NCBI GenBank assembly: GCA_015680685.1
Contig: MNCI01004834.1
Span: forward strand, 227,530 to 291,529
DNA: 64,000 nt
DNA from: Gnetum montanum
Taxonomy: Eukaryota > Streptophyta > Gnetopsida > Gnetales > Gnetaceae
Direction of reading: 5' to 3'
The notes beneath the pieces are model-generated. The model was not told the origin of the DNA, made no database searches, and was given only the letters and a program-made list of their open reading frames with translations. A program made the translations under genes and the position numbers. Shown one piece after another: positions 10,983 to 22,487 of the stretch. Numbering within the stretch: the first letter of the stretch is position 1; the number at the start of each line of letters is the position of its first letter.

Positions 10983-12340
10983 CTTGCATGTCAACCATAA
11001 GCAAATTAAGTGGCACATAGGTAAAGATAAGTAAATAATACCAAAACCATAAAATTATTCAAATACACACTACTTTAATGCCAAACAGAATGTAGATAGG
11101 ATTATTCAAGGTGACAAGGTAGAAAATAAGCAAACCAAATGAAATATATGCCAAATGAAGGTCAAATGAAGGTCCAACAAAGTGTAATAAAAGGGAAGCA
11201 TGAGAAATAAGACCAAAAATGGTCAACAAAGGCTACAATCTTGCCATTTTTAGGCCTTAGCAGGCCATGGTGCCAATTTTAGGCCTTAGTGAGCCATGAT
11301 CACATGGTGCTAGTGGTGGTCAAGGAAGGCCAAACTCTACCAACTAACACTAATCCTAGGCCAAACAAAGGTCAAAAAGGCTATAATAAAGCAAATAAAG
11401 TGAATTTGAGGAAATAATGAAGATAAGTAGGGGCCAAATGATAGCCAATAAGATCAATAATGCAAAATAGGGTTAAACAAGTCGAAACACTATGAAATAA
11501 GATCAAATCAAGCAAAATGAAATGCATGTGATAAAGATTTTCTAATCCTTATCAAACAAGGTTAGAGTTTACTAGTTTTAGGCTAAGTAGGCCATGTTTT
11601 AAGGCTACAAGGATCATAGGTGAGTTTGGGCATCAATCAAGTCTATTTTGAGGTTGTTTTGGCTTTAAAAAAAAGCAAGGTTTTTAGGGTATCCACATTG
11701 GCCAGCATGGATGGGATGATCCCCATCATGGATAAGACATCTAGATGGTTTCCAAGGCTCATTTTAAGTCGTTTTTGACTCTTGGTGACTTACATTTCAA
11801 CATAGTGGACTGGGGGAAGGGAATATGCTAGTTTTGGCATCAATTTCAACCCCTAGAATTCCTTATTAAAGATAAAATATGCCATCCATGCTAGATTCAC
11901 ATTGGGCAGCATGGCTCTAGCAATGAAAATGGATTGCATGTCATTCTGAGGATCAAAATTGGGATTCTAGAGCCTTCCTAGGATAGCATAGGGCTAGATG
12001 ATTGATCACTTTGGAGGTTAGACATGGCTAAAAAATAGGTTTTAAAGTTATACCCCTTGCATCCATGCTAACTAGTGTGGATGGAAGGAAGCTCAACATG
12101 GATGATCCAAATCTGGGCTATAATGGGGTCAAATAGGATCAATTTGCAACTAAGAATTAGCAGTTGGAGGTTTCCTAACTTAGTTTTAAGACCATTTCAA
12201 GTAAGTTTCACATGTCAAATGTAGTTTCATGTTGCATCCATGGAGGGACCAAGCTAGCTAGTGTGGCCTTAATGTGGATGAGTTAGATTAGGGTGATGAA
12301 AGGGTGAAACAAAGACAATCTGAGGGCAAAAAGGATGGGC
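10983..12340 (-). other. Tat-C spacer upstream of pol, with decayed hairpin units
   Basis: No coding sequence. On the minus strand this corresponds to the spacer before pol in Tat-A. It contains several worn copies of the same palindromic unit built on CATGTTGG/CCAACATGG or CATGCTAG/CTAGCATGG, for example around 11698-11740, 11880-11920, 12058-12090 and 12235-12275. This shared repeat supports the link between Tat-C and Tat-A. Confidence 0.55.
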
Positions 12341-12779
12341 GGCGTTGTTGTGGAATGCCACCCCCATGCCCTCCAACACATACACCCCCTCCCCTAAAAG
12401 GATGGGTGGGGGGTGGTGGGGAGGAGAACCCCAACGACAAAAACAAACAACAAAGACTTACATTATAAAATCATAGCACAAAAGGCCAGATCAGCCAGTT
12501 GGGGAACAACAGGGACTGCAGCTTGGAACGATGGATGTGTAGGTGGTCTATGACGTGTAGTGCGGGCACTTGAGGGTGTGGAGAATATCCAATGTGTTAC
12601 GGTGCAATTCAGAATCTACAAAACTAGTGGCCTACTGAATTTCTTGCATGGAAGCCTCTCGTCGATTCCACTTTTCAATCGACATCCCCCCATCCAGGCG
12701 GAAATGTGCGGACATTTGATGGATGTGTCATTGGAGCACCCCCCATGAGCAATTGCAGTTTATGCCTAGAATAATGTAT

Positions 12780-13209
12780 GGATAGCACCCCTCCTGAAGC
12801 CATTGGCGCACGCTTTGCTCGTGTGCCGAGTCCAACTGCCTCTGCCTCTATCTTTCCTCATCTTGTTCTCGTTCTTGTTGTGCCCACTCCGTCCTCTCGT
12901 GCTCTCTATGAGTAGCCTCCTCCTGCAACACCTCCTCCTGGATCTGAGCGTGGAACTTGTTAGCCAGCTGGGCTTGGGCAGCCTCTATCAGCAAAGTTTG
13001 CTACTAAAGCAGCCCTTGCTCCCATTCTTAGAAATGAGTCTCCAGTTTAGCCTATGCATGCGTGAGGCTTTGTCTCACTTGGCTTCCCAATCATGCCTTT
13101 CTTCAGCACGAGAAGAAGTTGTTACCTCCGCCGCCACACGGTGCAAATCCTTATTCCGTAAAACCTCGTGTCCCGACGTTGTCCGCAGAGACACGTTCGT
13201 CCCTGCCAT
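12780..13209 (-). pseudogene. Charged coiled-coil ORF of unknown function
   Basis: A minus-strand ATG at 13209 opens a frame beginning MAGTNVSLRTTSGHEVL and continuing with VAAEVTTSSRAEERHDWEAK. After a frame change it becomes a Gln/Glu/Arg-rich helix (AQAQLANKFHAQIQEEVLQ, then HERTEWAQQEREQDEER) to about 12785. Only a few stops interrupt about 430 bases. It follows the LINE reverse transcriptase at 13330 on the same strand, just as an extra ORF follows the RT in the LINE at 1-4515, so it may be the matching third ORF. I do not recognise a domain. Confidence 0.4.
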
Positions 13210-13329
13210 AGGATTGGAAGCACTCAACTCTTGGTGGCCAACTTACTTTCATGAATAAACCACCACAGGCCCAATCCCCAATAGCCCAGGTAGATTCGAT
13301 TAGGAGGGCCCAGGCGAGGACAACCCCGA

Positions 13330-14944
13330 GTGATCAAGACTTGGTCTCAGCCCTACCCAGTCTTTCACTTGAGTGTCCATGTTGAGGAAGTGTGTAGACA
13401 ACTTTGCACAGTTTATCACCAAACCAAGCTCGGCAGCCATCTAACTAAGTGTCAGGTTAATGCCACGCACTTGTGGGACCCCAACCTGACTGAGCAACAT
13501 CGTGTCATCTGCATAGTGTTCAGCCAAACATTACACCCTAGTAATTTGTAGGCCTCCTATGCTCGCAGCCTTGCAATAATATTGCAAAAGGTCCATATTG
13601 ATACTAGAAAGTAATGGTGAAAGAGGATCCCCTTGTAGTAATTCCTCCTCCCCCCTCCACATTGAAAAAGAAACTAACCAAAGATTGCAGGTGAATGCAG
13701 AGCTGGATAAAACTTGGGTCAAAGCCTTTTTGCTACATAATGGCAGCAAGCGCCTCCTAGTTGATCATATCATATGCCTTGGGGATGTCTAATTTGAGGC
13801 ATAGCCCAAGGAACTTTGAAAGACGAAGAGATTAGAAGATCTCTTGCATGAGGAGGACTTGGTCTTGTAGGGGTTGTCCCTGAAAAAATCCCGTTTGGTT
13901 ATCCTCGACTAGTTTGGGCATGAGGGAAGCCAACCTTCGCACAAGCATCTTAGAGAGAATGCAAATTAGCACATTGTAGACCCCAATGGGTTGGAAATGT
14001 TCCAGAGAGGAAGCATCAACACATTTAGGAATGCACACGATTCAAGAGCAATTGAGCTCATGGCGGACCTACTTCTTGGCCAGCATTAGATTGAAGGTGT
14101 CTAGGATGTTGGGGCCCACAATACCAAGGAAAGTTTTGAAGAATTCAAGACTCCAAGCATCCATTCTAGGCACCTTCCCTCCAGGCATGGCCCCAACCAT
14201 TGTTGTTAGCTCATGCCAGGAAAATGGGGTTAGTAGTCTAGTGTTATCCTCTTCGTCTAGCATCCCCGGAACTTGAATAGACATGGAAATTGTGGGCCAC
14301 TTTGCCTAGATTATCTCCCAATATTGTGCCAATTCTTTGGCCATGTCCTTCGGATCATCAACCATCTCTCCCGTGTTAGCCTCTAGCCTGTGTCTTTGGC
14401 TCCACCCATGTGTTTTGGCTGTAGCAAAGAAGAATTTTGTTTGTTTGTCACCCTCCTTGAGCCATTTGACTTGTGATCTTTGTTTCCAATAGATTTCCTC
14501 TTCCAAGTCAAGTGCCTGTAGTTGCATTAGAAGGTTTTGTTCCTCATCTTGCAAATCCTCCCTAGCTTCTTGTTGGGATTGCACCTAGGCTAGTTGGGTC
14601 TGAAGGGTAGTATGGCCTCTCTAGAATGAAAATTTTTCCTCTACAAGTGAGGATCGGATAGCCCACTTCAAATGAAGGAGCCCCTCCTGTAGAAAATTCC
14701 TAGGATCCCAATGGCCTGGCCTGTAGTCTGCCCCCAGATGTCTTCAACTAAAGGCTGCAACTAGGGCTTGAGCAGCTAAGTTGCTTCGAACTGAAAAGAT
14801 TGGGGGCCCTAATTCCTCGAAGGCCCAATGCAACAAATGAGTGACCGGTGGTTCGAGTTGACCCTCTTCTGCCCCATAACTTGTGCATCCACCAACAACT
14901 GTCCTTTGCGCCCAACAGTCATCCGACCCCCACCATCTTCCTAG
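13330..14944 (-). mobile_element. Second LINE copy, 5'-truncated and internally broken
   Basis: Same family as the LINE at 1-4515 but on the minus strand. Visible are the pre-RT linker KWLKEGDKQTKFFF (about 14470-14425), the WSLEFFKTF block (about 14155-14125), LCLKLDIPKAYD (about 13815-13775), LLQGDPLSPLLS (about 13645-13610) and an intact YADD at 13504-13515. The endonuclease is absent and the right end directly abuts the gag of Tat-A near 14945. The zinc-binding tail seen in the other copy is missing after about 13330. Stops and frameshifts make it inactive. Confidence 0.8.
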
Positions 14945-16217
14945 CTTATGGATCTAGGACCTAATAGAGGAGTTGAAAAGGCTTAAAGCCTCTACCTCAT
15001 AAACTATCAAGATTATGAATTTCTACCAGGACAATCCCATAAGTCCTGTAGTCCCATCCTTGGCACTTCCTCGTAGTGTCCCTATTCCCCAATTTAGCAA
15101 ATATAATAGAGAAGATGATCCTAATGCTCACCTTATTACCTTTTAATTTGAATGCTTACTCTTGTAGCCATGGCCTCATACCATCATGAGGATTATCCCT
15201 ATGTCCTTAACTGAGAAAGAACTTGACTAGTATCACACATTACCTAGGATGTCCATATCTTCTTTGGAGGACTTGGTTGCCCAGTTTGTCAATCACTTCA
15301 AGTATAACTTGAAGCCTAACATCATGCTTGACCAACTCATGAAGGTCAAGCAAGGCCCTAAGAACCCATACAAAAGTTCATCCAATGATGGAATGGACTA
15401 TTGAATGAAATAACAAAGCCTATAGCTGAAGCCCACTTGTTAGACATATTTAAGGAAGTAATAAATGACTTTATCAAGTCAAAAATCTACTACCTTGATC
15501 CATGGTCTCTTAACCAAGTGTTCTTGCAAACCAAGAACATAGAAGATGCTGCAAAGGCCAGTCATGATCCAGCCTATGTAGCATATAAAAATCAACATGT
15601 GCATAGAGACAAAGAAAAGAGCAAACGAAACAACATAACCATAGTAACTATGACCAAAGAAGCAAAGATCACAAACTAGGGGCTAAAGGCCAAGCTACCC
15701 AAAGCCCCCACTAATAACCATAATAACCAACCATCAACGTCTAAGGTTACTACATCAACAACAACCAAACCTAACTTTGAAAGAAATAACATTTCCAAAT
15801 ACACTAGCTTACCTATGAAACCATCTGAGTTACTAGACTAATTATTAAAAATTGGGTGCATGCAACATAAACAAATGACCAAATCCACTCAATAGAAACA
15901 TGAGTAATTATGAAAAATAGCTAAGGATCCCGCTCGGGCAATGAAGGATCATCCTCAATTGCCTAGATACTTCAAAATAGACCACTTCAACCATTATCAC
16001 CAATTGTCTGGTCATGAGATAGACTTCTACCTTCCACTGAAGGATACTTGCAAAGGATGATAGATAGGAGGGAGCAGGTCTTAAATGCCTCCAACCAAGT
16101 TCAACCACAAAATTAATTGATGAAGGTCTATAAAGAACTGTTAAACACTAATGATAGGCCCTATGTTATTTCAGTATTCAACAGTGATAACAACCATTCA
16201 TGATTCAAGTACCCCTG
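14945..16217 (+). pseudogene. Tat-A gag remnant
   Basis: Structural gag protein of the outer Tat element, aligned by eye with the better preserved Tat-B gag. LIEELKRLKAS corresponds to its helix before the capsid, SVPIPQFSKYN to PLPQFTKYN, and NEITKPIAEAHLLDIFKEVIN to NEIHEPIAEAHFLAIFKQAVN. KIDHFNHYHQLSGHEIDFY corresponds to the Cys/His segment near the end. Here the CGH of Tat-B reads SGH, so a zinc ligand is lost. The N-terminus is missing where the LINE abuts. At 16217 the coding sequence is cut by the Athila 5' LTR and resumes at 45605. Confidence 0.75.
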
Positions 16218-17063
16218 TGATGAGTTGTGATATCGGGGCTGCAATATCGCATCCATGATATTGGGGACACAATAGTGGATCCTTCCAAGCGATATTGGAC
16301 ATCCGATATCGAGGCCTTTCTTTTCGCCTATACATAAGAAGCAAGCACACTTGGTTTGAAAATAGTTGGTTAATTAGTCTTAGTCCCTTACCTAAACTCT
16401 TGTCTTTTTCCCCTTCTTAGAGTTAGAATTATTTCTGAGTGCCTACAGTAGGAGTCATAAAGAAAACGGATCTTTATTTGTACATTGTGTACCTGAGCAT
16501 ACCTTGTGGCCAAAAATGAAGATGAACTTTGTGATAAACCTTGTAGTATTCAGAATCACTCATTTAATGTTATTTATAGTTATTTAATGCTTTCCTTAGT
16601 TAATTAATGTTCTCTCTCTCTCACCTTGTTAACTCCCCCAAGTAAGCACACTCAGTACGACTAGAGCATGCATGGAACACTTGGTAACCTAGTAAAAATT
16701 AGCATTTGGTAAACCTAGTAGTGTTGCATTGTTTCAGGATGTGGACAACAAGTGAGAATGGATGCTGGTGTTAGGACTAGTTAGAGCATAGTTGACTAGT
16801 TAAATTAAATTGGTTACTTAATTAGTTCACTTCTCCCTTGGTAGCATTAGGACATAGAACATAAAAACATATAAAAATCATATACCTCAAGTTAACTTAA
16901 CCATACAATTGCACTATACAACTAAGCTTGGGAAGACAACGATTGACTAACTCGTCCAGGTTCTGTAAAGGTGCATAAGCACTTAGTCCTTGGAATTCAA
17001 ATGAATCGTGTGTGTACACTCATATTCATATGGTTGAGCATAGGGATACCTCTTCACTCATCA
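16218..17063 (+). repeat. Athila 5' LTR
   Basis: 846 bases starting TGATGAGTTGTGATATCG and ending ACTCATCA, matched along its length by 44784-45599. The copy here has about 30 extra bases near 16240-16275, and the AT-rich word TATACATAAG near 16330 may mark the promoter region. The TG...CA ends and the primer-binding site one base further on make the boundaries firm. Confidence 0.85.
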
Positions 17064-17064
17064 T

Positions 17065-17082
17065 TGGCACCATTGCCAGGGA
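17065..17082 (+). other. Athila primer-binding site (tRNA-Asp type)
   Basis: TGGCACCATTGCCAGGGA begins two bases after the LTR ends. It equals the primer site usual for Athila, TGGCGCCGTTGCCGGGGA, except for three G-to-A changes, each at a former CpG. The family sequence is from memory. Confidence 0.8.
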
Positions 17083-17201
17083 CTTTGTTGTTTGTGTGCT
17101 ACCTAGAACTTAGGAAATCTTCACATTGTTGGAATGAACCCTTAGGGTTGGTTATCTTACAATTAGTGAAACAAAAAGTATTGCACACTGAATAGACAAT
17201 T

Positions 17202-19090
17202 ATGTCTCCTTCTTCTTATAAGAGTGATTCACCACCTAGGTCTGATACAGGGAACAATCAGAGGCGTAGTACACATGATAATCCACCAATCCCCCAACAG
17301 TTTCGCATGATATATGTTCATCCCGATAAGTATATACCAAAATTTACCTTTATCCACCACTAGGATGAGCAACTGCATTGGTGTGATTTAGAAGGTAACA
17401 TAGTGTTACTTCCCAATCGCTCAATCTTAGGCACGCTCCTTTGTGATCTCACATGAATTGGTATGCAACACTTATAAGCAGAGTACATTGTCCATGATCA
17501 TGACTCAAGAGAGTATCGACCCACAAAGGCACAACATCAAAGGGATCTACAACAAGAGAGACATCATGAATCCATGAAGGGAAAGTTGTCTATGAATGTC
17601 CTACATATTATAAGTGAAAATGAGGATGGTGAACCTACCTCAGGAGGTCTCCCACACAATGATGTTCCTCCCATTGACTTCGGTCAAGGGAATGTGTATC
17701 AAAATCTTCACTCAACTATCCATAACTTAGATTTTGGTACTGATGGACACAAAGGATCTAAAAAAGGAACACCAACACATGACAAAGATGGACATTCTGA
17801 TCGTAACCACGATTAAGGCTACGACCATTGAAGAGAAGGAAGCAGGCATCATCATGGTGACTGTCCTCCATCTTCTTCACCTTCATCATCTCCTTTAGGA
17901 TCTGGATGTAGTCACAAGGAAAAAGACCCTAAGGATAATGGTAAGAAAAATGGGAATCATAGAAAAGGTAGCTGAGAAAGGGGATGAGGGCATTCTAGAG
18001 AAACTCATCATGAAAGGTGGGAGAGTAGGGAATAACATAGGCATCATAGACTCCATAGATAGTACGATCACAATGAACCCCTACTCGCTACCTAAAGTAT
18101 GCTAGATATAACTGAGGCTGTTAGAATCCCAACAAGGCACCAAAAAGATAGTAGGATCAAAAGATTGAACATGAACAATATCCCACAATTTGAAGGGGGA
18201 TACAACGTTGATCCTCAAAATCATTTGCAAGAATTTCACGATGCATGTGCCTTACAAAACATAGAAAACGAGTGGGAAAAACTCAAGTGGTTTCCATGGA
18301 CACTAATCAAGGAAGTAGACAATTGGTAGCAGTCCTTAGAACTGGAATCCATTCGTCGATGGAGTACCATGTTAGAACTATTCAATGATAAGTATCAAAC
18401 ATACTCTTGAGTGTCCAATTTGTAAAAGCAAATCCAAGGATGGAAACAAGGAGGACATGAACCCTTGGATGCTCCCATGGGCCGATATTATGCACTATTA
18501 CATCGTTGCCTAGGCCATGGTTACTCGCAAAGGGAACAACTGTGCCATCTCAGAGATGGGCTTAGGCACAAAACATAAAGAACCCTTGGGACTTATGCCT
18601 AAGGAAGGTTATCTAAGCTTAGGGTTCATCAAATACAAAGATTGTTGGAGCAAGTTGCTAAAGAGGAAGGTGAGTTAAGAAAAAGAGAGAGTGCAAAAGA
18701 ATATAACTGAGATCCTTGCCTCTGAAAGAAGGGAGTTAGATTTTGTGAGGATGAAGAAGAGTCACCATTTGAAGAGATGGTGAATAGGAAACCTTGCCCA
18801 TTCAAAAACTTGCATTAGAAGTATTAGCAAAGGTGGACCAAATGTGGGACTCCCTAGATAATAGATTTTAAACCATTCTCAAAATAGTAGAGGAGTCTAG
18901 GGAACCAAGTAGTGATCAAGAAAGGAGATAAAAGAAAGAAGATGAATATGCACGTAATAAAGGTAAGGGCAAAGTTTCCATCATTGAAGAGGCTGTGGAT
19001 TTAGATACAAACAATGATGGTGGATGTGAGATATGCCAATATAACCATCCTAAGAGATGTTGTCCTGTAATCTCACATTTGCGAGAGTCT
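17202..19090 (+). pseudogene. Athila gag with Cys/His zinc motif
   Basis: The ATG at 17202 opens MSPSSYKSDSPPRSDTG, followed by a charged, low-complexity region. The capsid-like part begins near 18175 (NNIPQFEGGYNVDPQNHLQE) and continues through ENEWEKLKWFPWTL, then ELESIRRWSTMLELF, then APMGRYYALLHRCLGHGY. Near 19025-19065 there is a Cys/His cluster (CEICQYNHPKRCC). Together these are the retrotransposon gag core and a zinc-binding element that packages genomic RNA. There are many stops (for example at 17365, 17815, 18330, 18410); the reading is a composite of one main frame with shifts. Confidence 0.7.
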
Positions 19091-19839
19091 GGGGTGTATG
19101 CACTCAACCCATAATTAAACAGAAGGCAAACACTTTGAAGGTTACCTTATCCCCAAGGTAACCGAAGATAATTCCACCAACCCTTGACGTATTATCCAAG
19201 TGGAACTCCACCACAACAAAATGAGTAGTATCAATAGTCGCAGCACCCATAATCATGGGGAATGCTTCCACCACGTCAACAATACCCTTACCACCAACCT
19301 GACTTGTATGGATACTACATGCAACAACCAATCTCTCCACATGACTCCACTAGTCATGTTGCTCCTTAGCCTCACTACCAAATCCATGAGTACTATAGAA
19401 CTCCCTCTCCTAGGAGAGATGTTCCAAAAATGTACTATCCTTCTCATCCAAATGCATCCCTTCCACCTTTAACATCATTACCACTTGCTCCAACCATGTA
19501 GGGTGAGCTCCTTGCCCAGCCACAGCAATGCAATACAATAAGGGCCGTTAATTCTCATCCTACTATTGGTTCAAACAATCACACAAAGAAGAGACCTTTC
19601 CTTAGAACCAACAATCCAACCAAGTCCTTATAGTCACAAGCGGCTAATTGTCCAAATTCCTCACCACCATTCAAGACTTCAAAACTCCCTTCAAACCAAA
19701 GGCCACATTCAACACACATGATCATGATGACGCATGCCATTACTGATTGGATTAAGGCTAGCCATCTTCCTAGAAAAATTCTCTAATCCTATGAGTCCTC
19801 TGATATATTTACAAATCATTGGAAATGAGCCGTGCAAGG
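19091..19839 (+). pseudogene. Athila gag-protease linker and start of protease, cut by Tat-B
   Basis: A Pro/Gln/Tyr-rich linker (about 19150-19500) leads to the beginning of the aspartic protease. The last coding words are LIYLQIIGNEPCK, ending within the duplicated CAAGG at 19835-19839. The protease continues on the other side of Tat-B at 40128 with ALLDLGSSVN. The insertion therefore hit only a few codons before the catalytic aspartate. Confidence 0.75.
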
Positions 19840-22109
19840 TGAAACACCATAAATTTTGGAACTCTCACAATTCAACAATCCTAGAATTTGGGTAAGAATC
19901 TCTACAGGTGTGATGTCACGATGGACCATGAAAATGACATGGCACCCCAGAAGTCCTAATGTCTACAAGTCACTTCTAAGCTTTCTTGCCAACCTCTGCA
20001 GCATAGTCAATGTGGCACCCAGCCACAAGGCCAATTTTCATGAAAGAGGCACTAGGGGTAGACCATATAGTCTGGAAAATTTTCTATCTCCCGAGATGAT
20101 AGGTTTACTGCACCCCATAGCTTGCCCAGCTTGACACTTGACCTGGCTAACGGTCTACCTAGGGACCATGCTAGGAGCTGCCAAAATTGTTCAGGATGAA
20201 TGAAACAGTTTAGCAAGTTTTCTAATTGTGGGACCTACTACGTTGCATAGCGTAGCAAACCTTGAGAAGACTGATCGAGCACCGAAAATGCAGATTGAAA
20301 ATGACTCAACCTTCTAGGATATCTAACCTACTTCATCCTTAATGCATGAGGAACATGACACAGAAAAATGTGGCAATTTTTTTCAGGAATCATTTCAATA
20401 TGAGTGCTATGCTATGTTACGGTACATAGCATAGCACAACGTAGCAGGGATGAACTCTAACAATACTCCTACTCAGATGGCTCTGATGGAGTAAGCCTAC
20501 TTGCCCATGCTCTAATTGTCAAACAAGTTTGCTTTACCATCATGCCAAGACATGATCATCATCTTGTGACAAAATGTTTACAAAGTAAGTCAAGATTCAG
20601 GCCAAACAATGTGCTACGCTACGCAGCGTAGCATAGCGTAGCAGGGACAAAACACATGAAGGTTCCTTGCCAAGCATTTCTAGCAAGAGGATTGCACTTT
20701 GGCTACCCTTTGACCTCCATGACTACCTATCCCACTTTGCCCTAGGGCCCTAAGCAAATTTTCTTGACAAAACATTGCAGATCAGACAAGAATTCATGTC
20801 ACACTGGTTGCTACACTGTGCTACACTACATAGCGTAGCATAGCATAGCAGGAATACAAAGCACTAAAGCTTCCCAAGGATGAACTCAGCAAGTCCTGGG
20901 ACCTTTCAGCATGAAAGACACAGTTGCAGTCGCTTGCCTAACTAGGCCTCAAATAGGTATTCTTGGCTTTCAGGAAAAATTTATGTCAAGACTAGCGGCT
21001 ACACTACATAGCGTAGCACAGCGTAGCGTGCAAGTGTTTACACTGTGCCAATATGTTGGGCAGCATAAACAATGTAACACTTGCGTGGAATTCCTAAGAC
21101 ATCTATGGTTAGCTCCAGAACTTGTTGGCAATGGTCACTTTCATCTCAGCATTTCTTCAATGTACAAGATCAACAAGTTTGCTTCTATTTTGCACCCCCC
21201 TTGACTATCCCTAAAGTTGTCCCTATGCTTGAACTTTCTCGTCAGAGCAGGGAAGATGTAGTCTTGGAGCACAAGCTCTACTTTGCATTCATTGTTGGCA
21301 TTTTTCTTAACAAAAATGGCAGTTTACTAGATTCTTACATATGCATCTTGAACGGTATGGTCACAACATAACAGGTTTCACACCCAGCATTACACAGCAG
21401 CATGGCATAGTAACGTTTGCACTCTGTGGGACCCAAGACACGTGGTGTCCAAACCACATTTTTCTCTTGCTCTTAGCCCTATAAATACCCTGGTGAACAA
21501 TGTTAAAGGGGTTAGCTTCTAGCATTTTTTAGCATGGTTGGCTTTCTTGAGTGTGGTTGGCTTTTGCATTGTTGGCTTTGAGAATCACCTCTCTGGCAGT
21601 TGGCTTCAAGGATTGGCATTGAGAAGTTTGGCATTTTGGCTCTCTAGTGCTTAGCTTTGGCAAAGAGATTAGCAAGAAGAAGGTTCATGTTAGCAAGCTA
21701 TTGATAGCAGTCCAAAGAGCTATGACCATACCACTTCATTGTAAGCTATGCCTATCCATACTGTGCATCAATTGTACACCTTTAGCCAAGCAAAGATCAG
21801 ATCCCCAGACCTTGGGGTGGTGCACTTTCTCACCCAAGCCTATTTCATTTCATTTTGCTATTTTCATATTTTGCATTATTCTCCATTGGTTTATGTTTGA
21901 CGCTTATCACTTAGCTCACACATAATATCTTTAAAACGAGCATTTACAAAAGGTTATTGTACACTGATTAAGTTCCTATCTGATCGACCAAATAGTTCAG
22001 GGCACCCTACTTTCGTTTACCCCAGCATGGCCATCGCATGGATCCGGGGTTAGGCTATACGCCTGGTGATCTCTCGGTGTTCCAACCACCAAAATTTTCA
22101 ATTGCTACA
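19840..22109 (+). repeat. Tat-B 5' LTR (2.27 kb)
   Basis: Begins TGAAACACCATAAATTTT and ends TTGCTACA; aligned with 37856-40122. By eye the first ~190 bases differ at roughly one base in seven, while 21590-22020 differs at about one in twenty. A TATAAATA box lies at 21480-21487. Five palindromic clusters of GCTACGCT/AGCGTAGC type are spread through it. Short open frames inside it (such as 20911-21204) have no family resemblance and look fortuitous. Confidence 0.9.
21480..21487 (+). promoter_or_regulatory. TATA box of the Tat-B 5' LTR
   Basis: TATAAATA in the context CCCTATAAATACCC, preserved in the 3' LTR at 39493-39500. It would place the U3/R boundary about 30 bases downstream, leaving roughly 0.6 kb of R plus U5. 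Confidence 0.7.
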
Positions 22110-22487
22110 ATTTTTGTCACTAGAAGGAGGGTCTTTTGTGCCCTTTTAGCATATCATGGGTAATCCTACACGTTGTCTATACCTCATCACCTACTAGCGT
22201 AGACATGACATCCTTGTGGTTGTATACACATCATGTGGTGCAGACTAGTCACAACAACGATTCGAGAACCCAATAGGACGAAAGCCTCCAACTGTTTACT
22301 ATACCAAGTTTACTCTATTCACTATCCTACGCTACCTACAGCTCATGTGGCGTAGTGAACCTCTTAGCATAACACTCCTGCTTAACATAGCAGGTGTAAC
22401 AGTGAAGGAAGCTAGCTTTCGATACTCCCTAGTGTACCCAGTTTTAGCTTCTCTCTTCTTTTAGAGTTTTTCCTTTACGATAAGAAA
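22110..22487 (+). other. Tat-B leader between LTR and gag
   Basis: The stretch right after the LTR (TTTTTGTCACTAGAAGG, 22111-22127) is where the primer-binding site must lie. It can be read as a worn version of the TTGGCGACT-type site of Ogre elements, but the match is weak. The rest shows no ORF upstream of gag and carries one more GCTACGC-like palindrome near 22330. Confidence 0.45.

Noticed and set aside
20911-21371. Overlapping open frames inside the Tat-B 5' LTR
   Set aside because: They are not maintained in the same frame in the 3' LTR copy (stops and indels differ) and resemble no protein.
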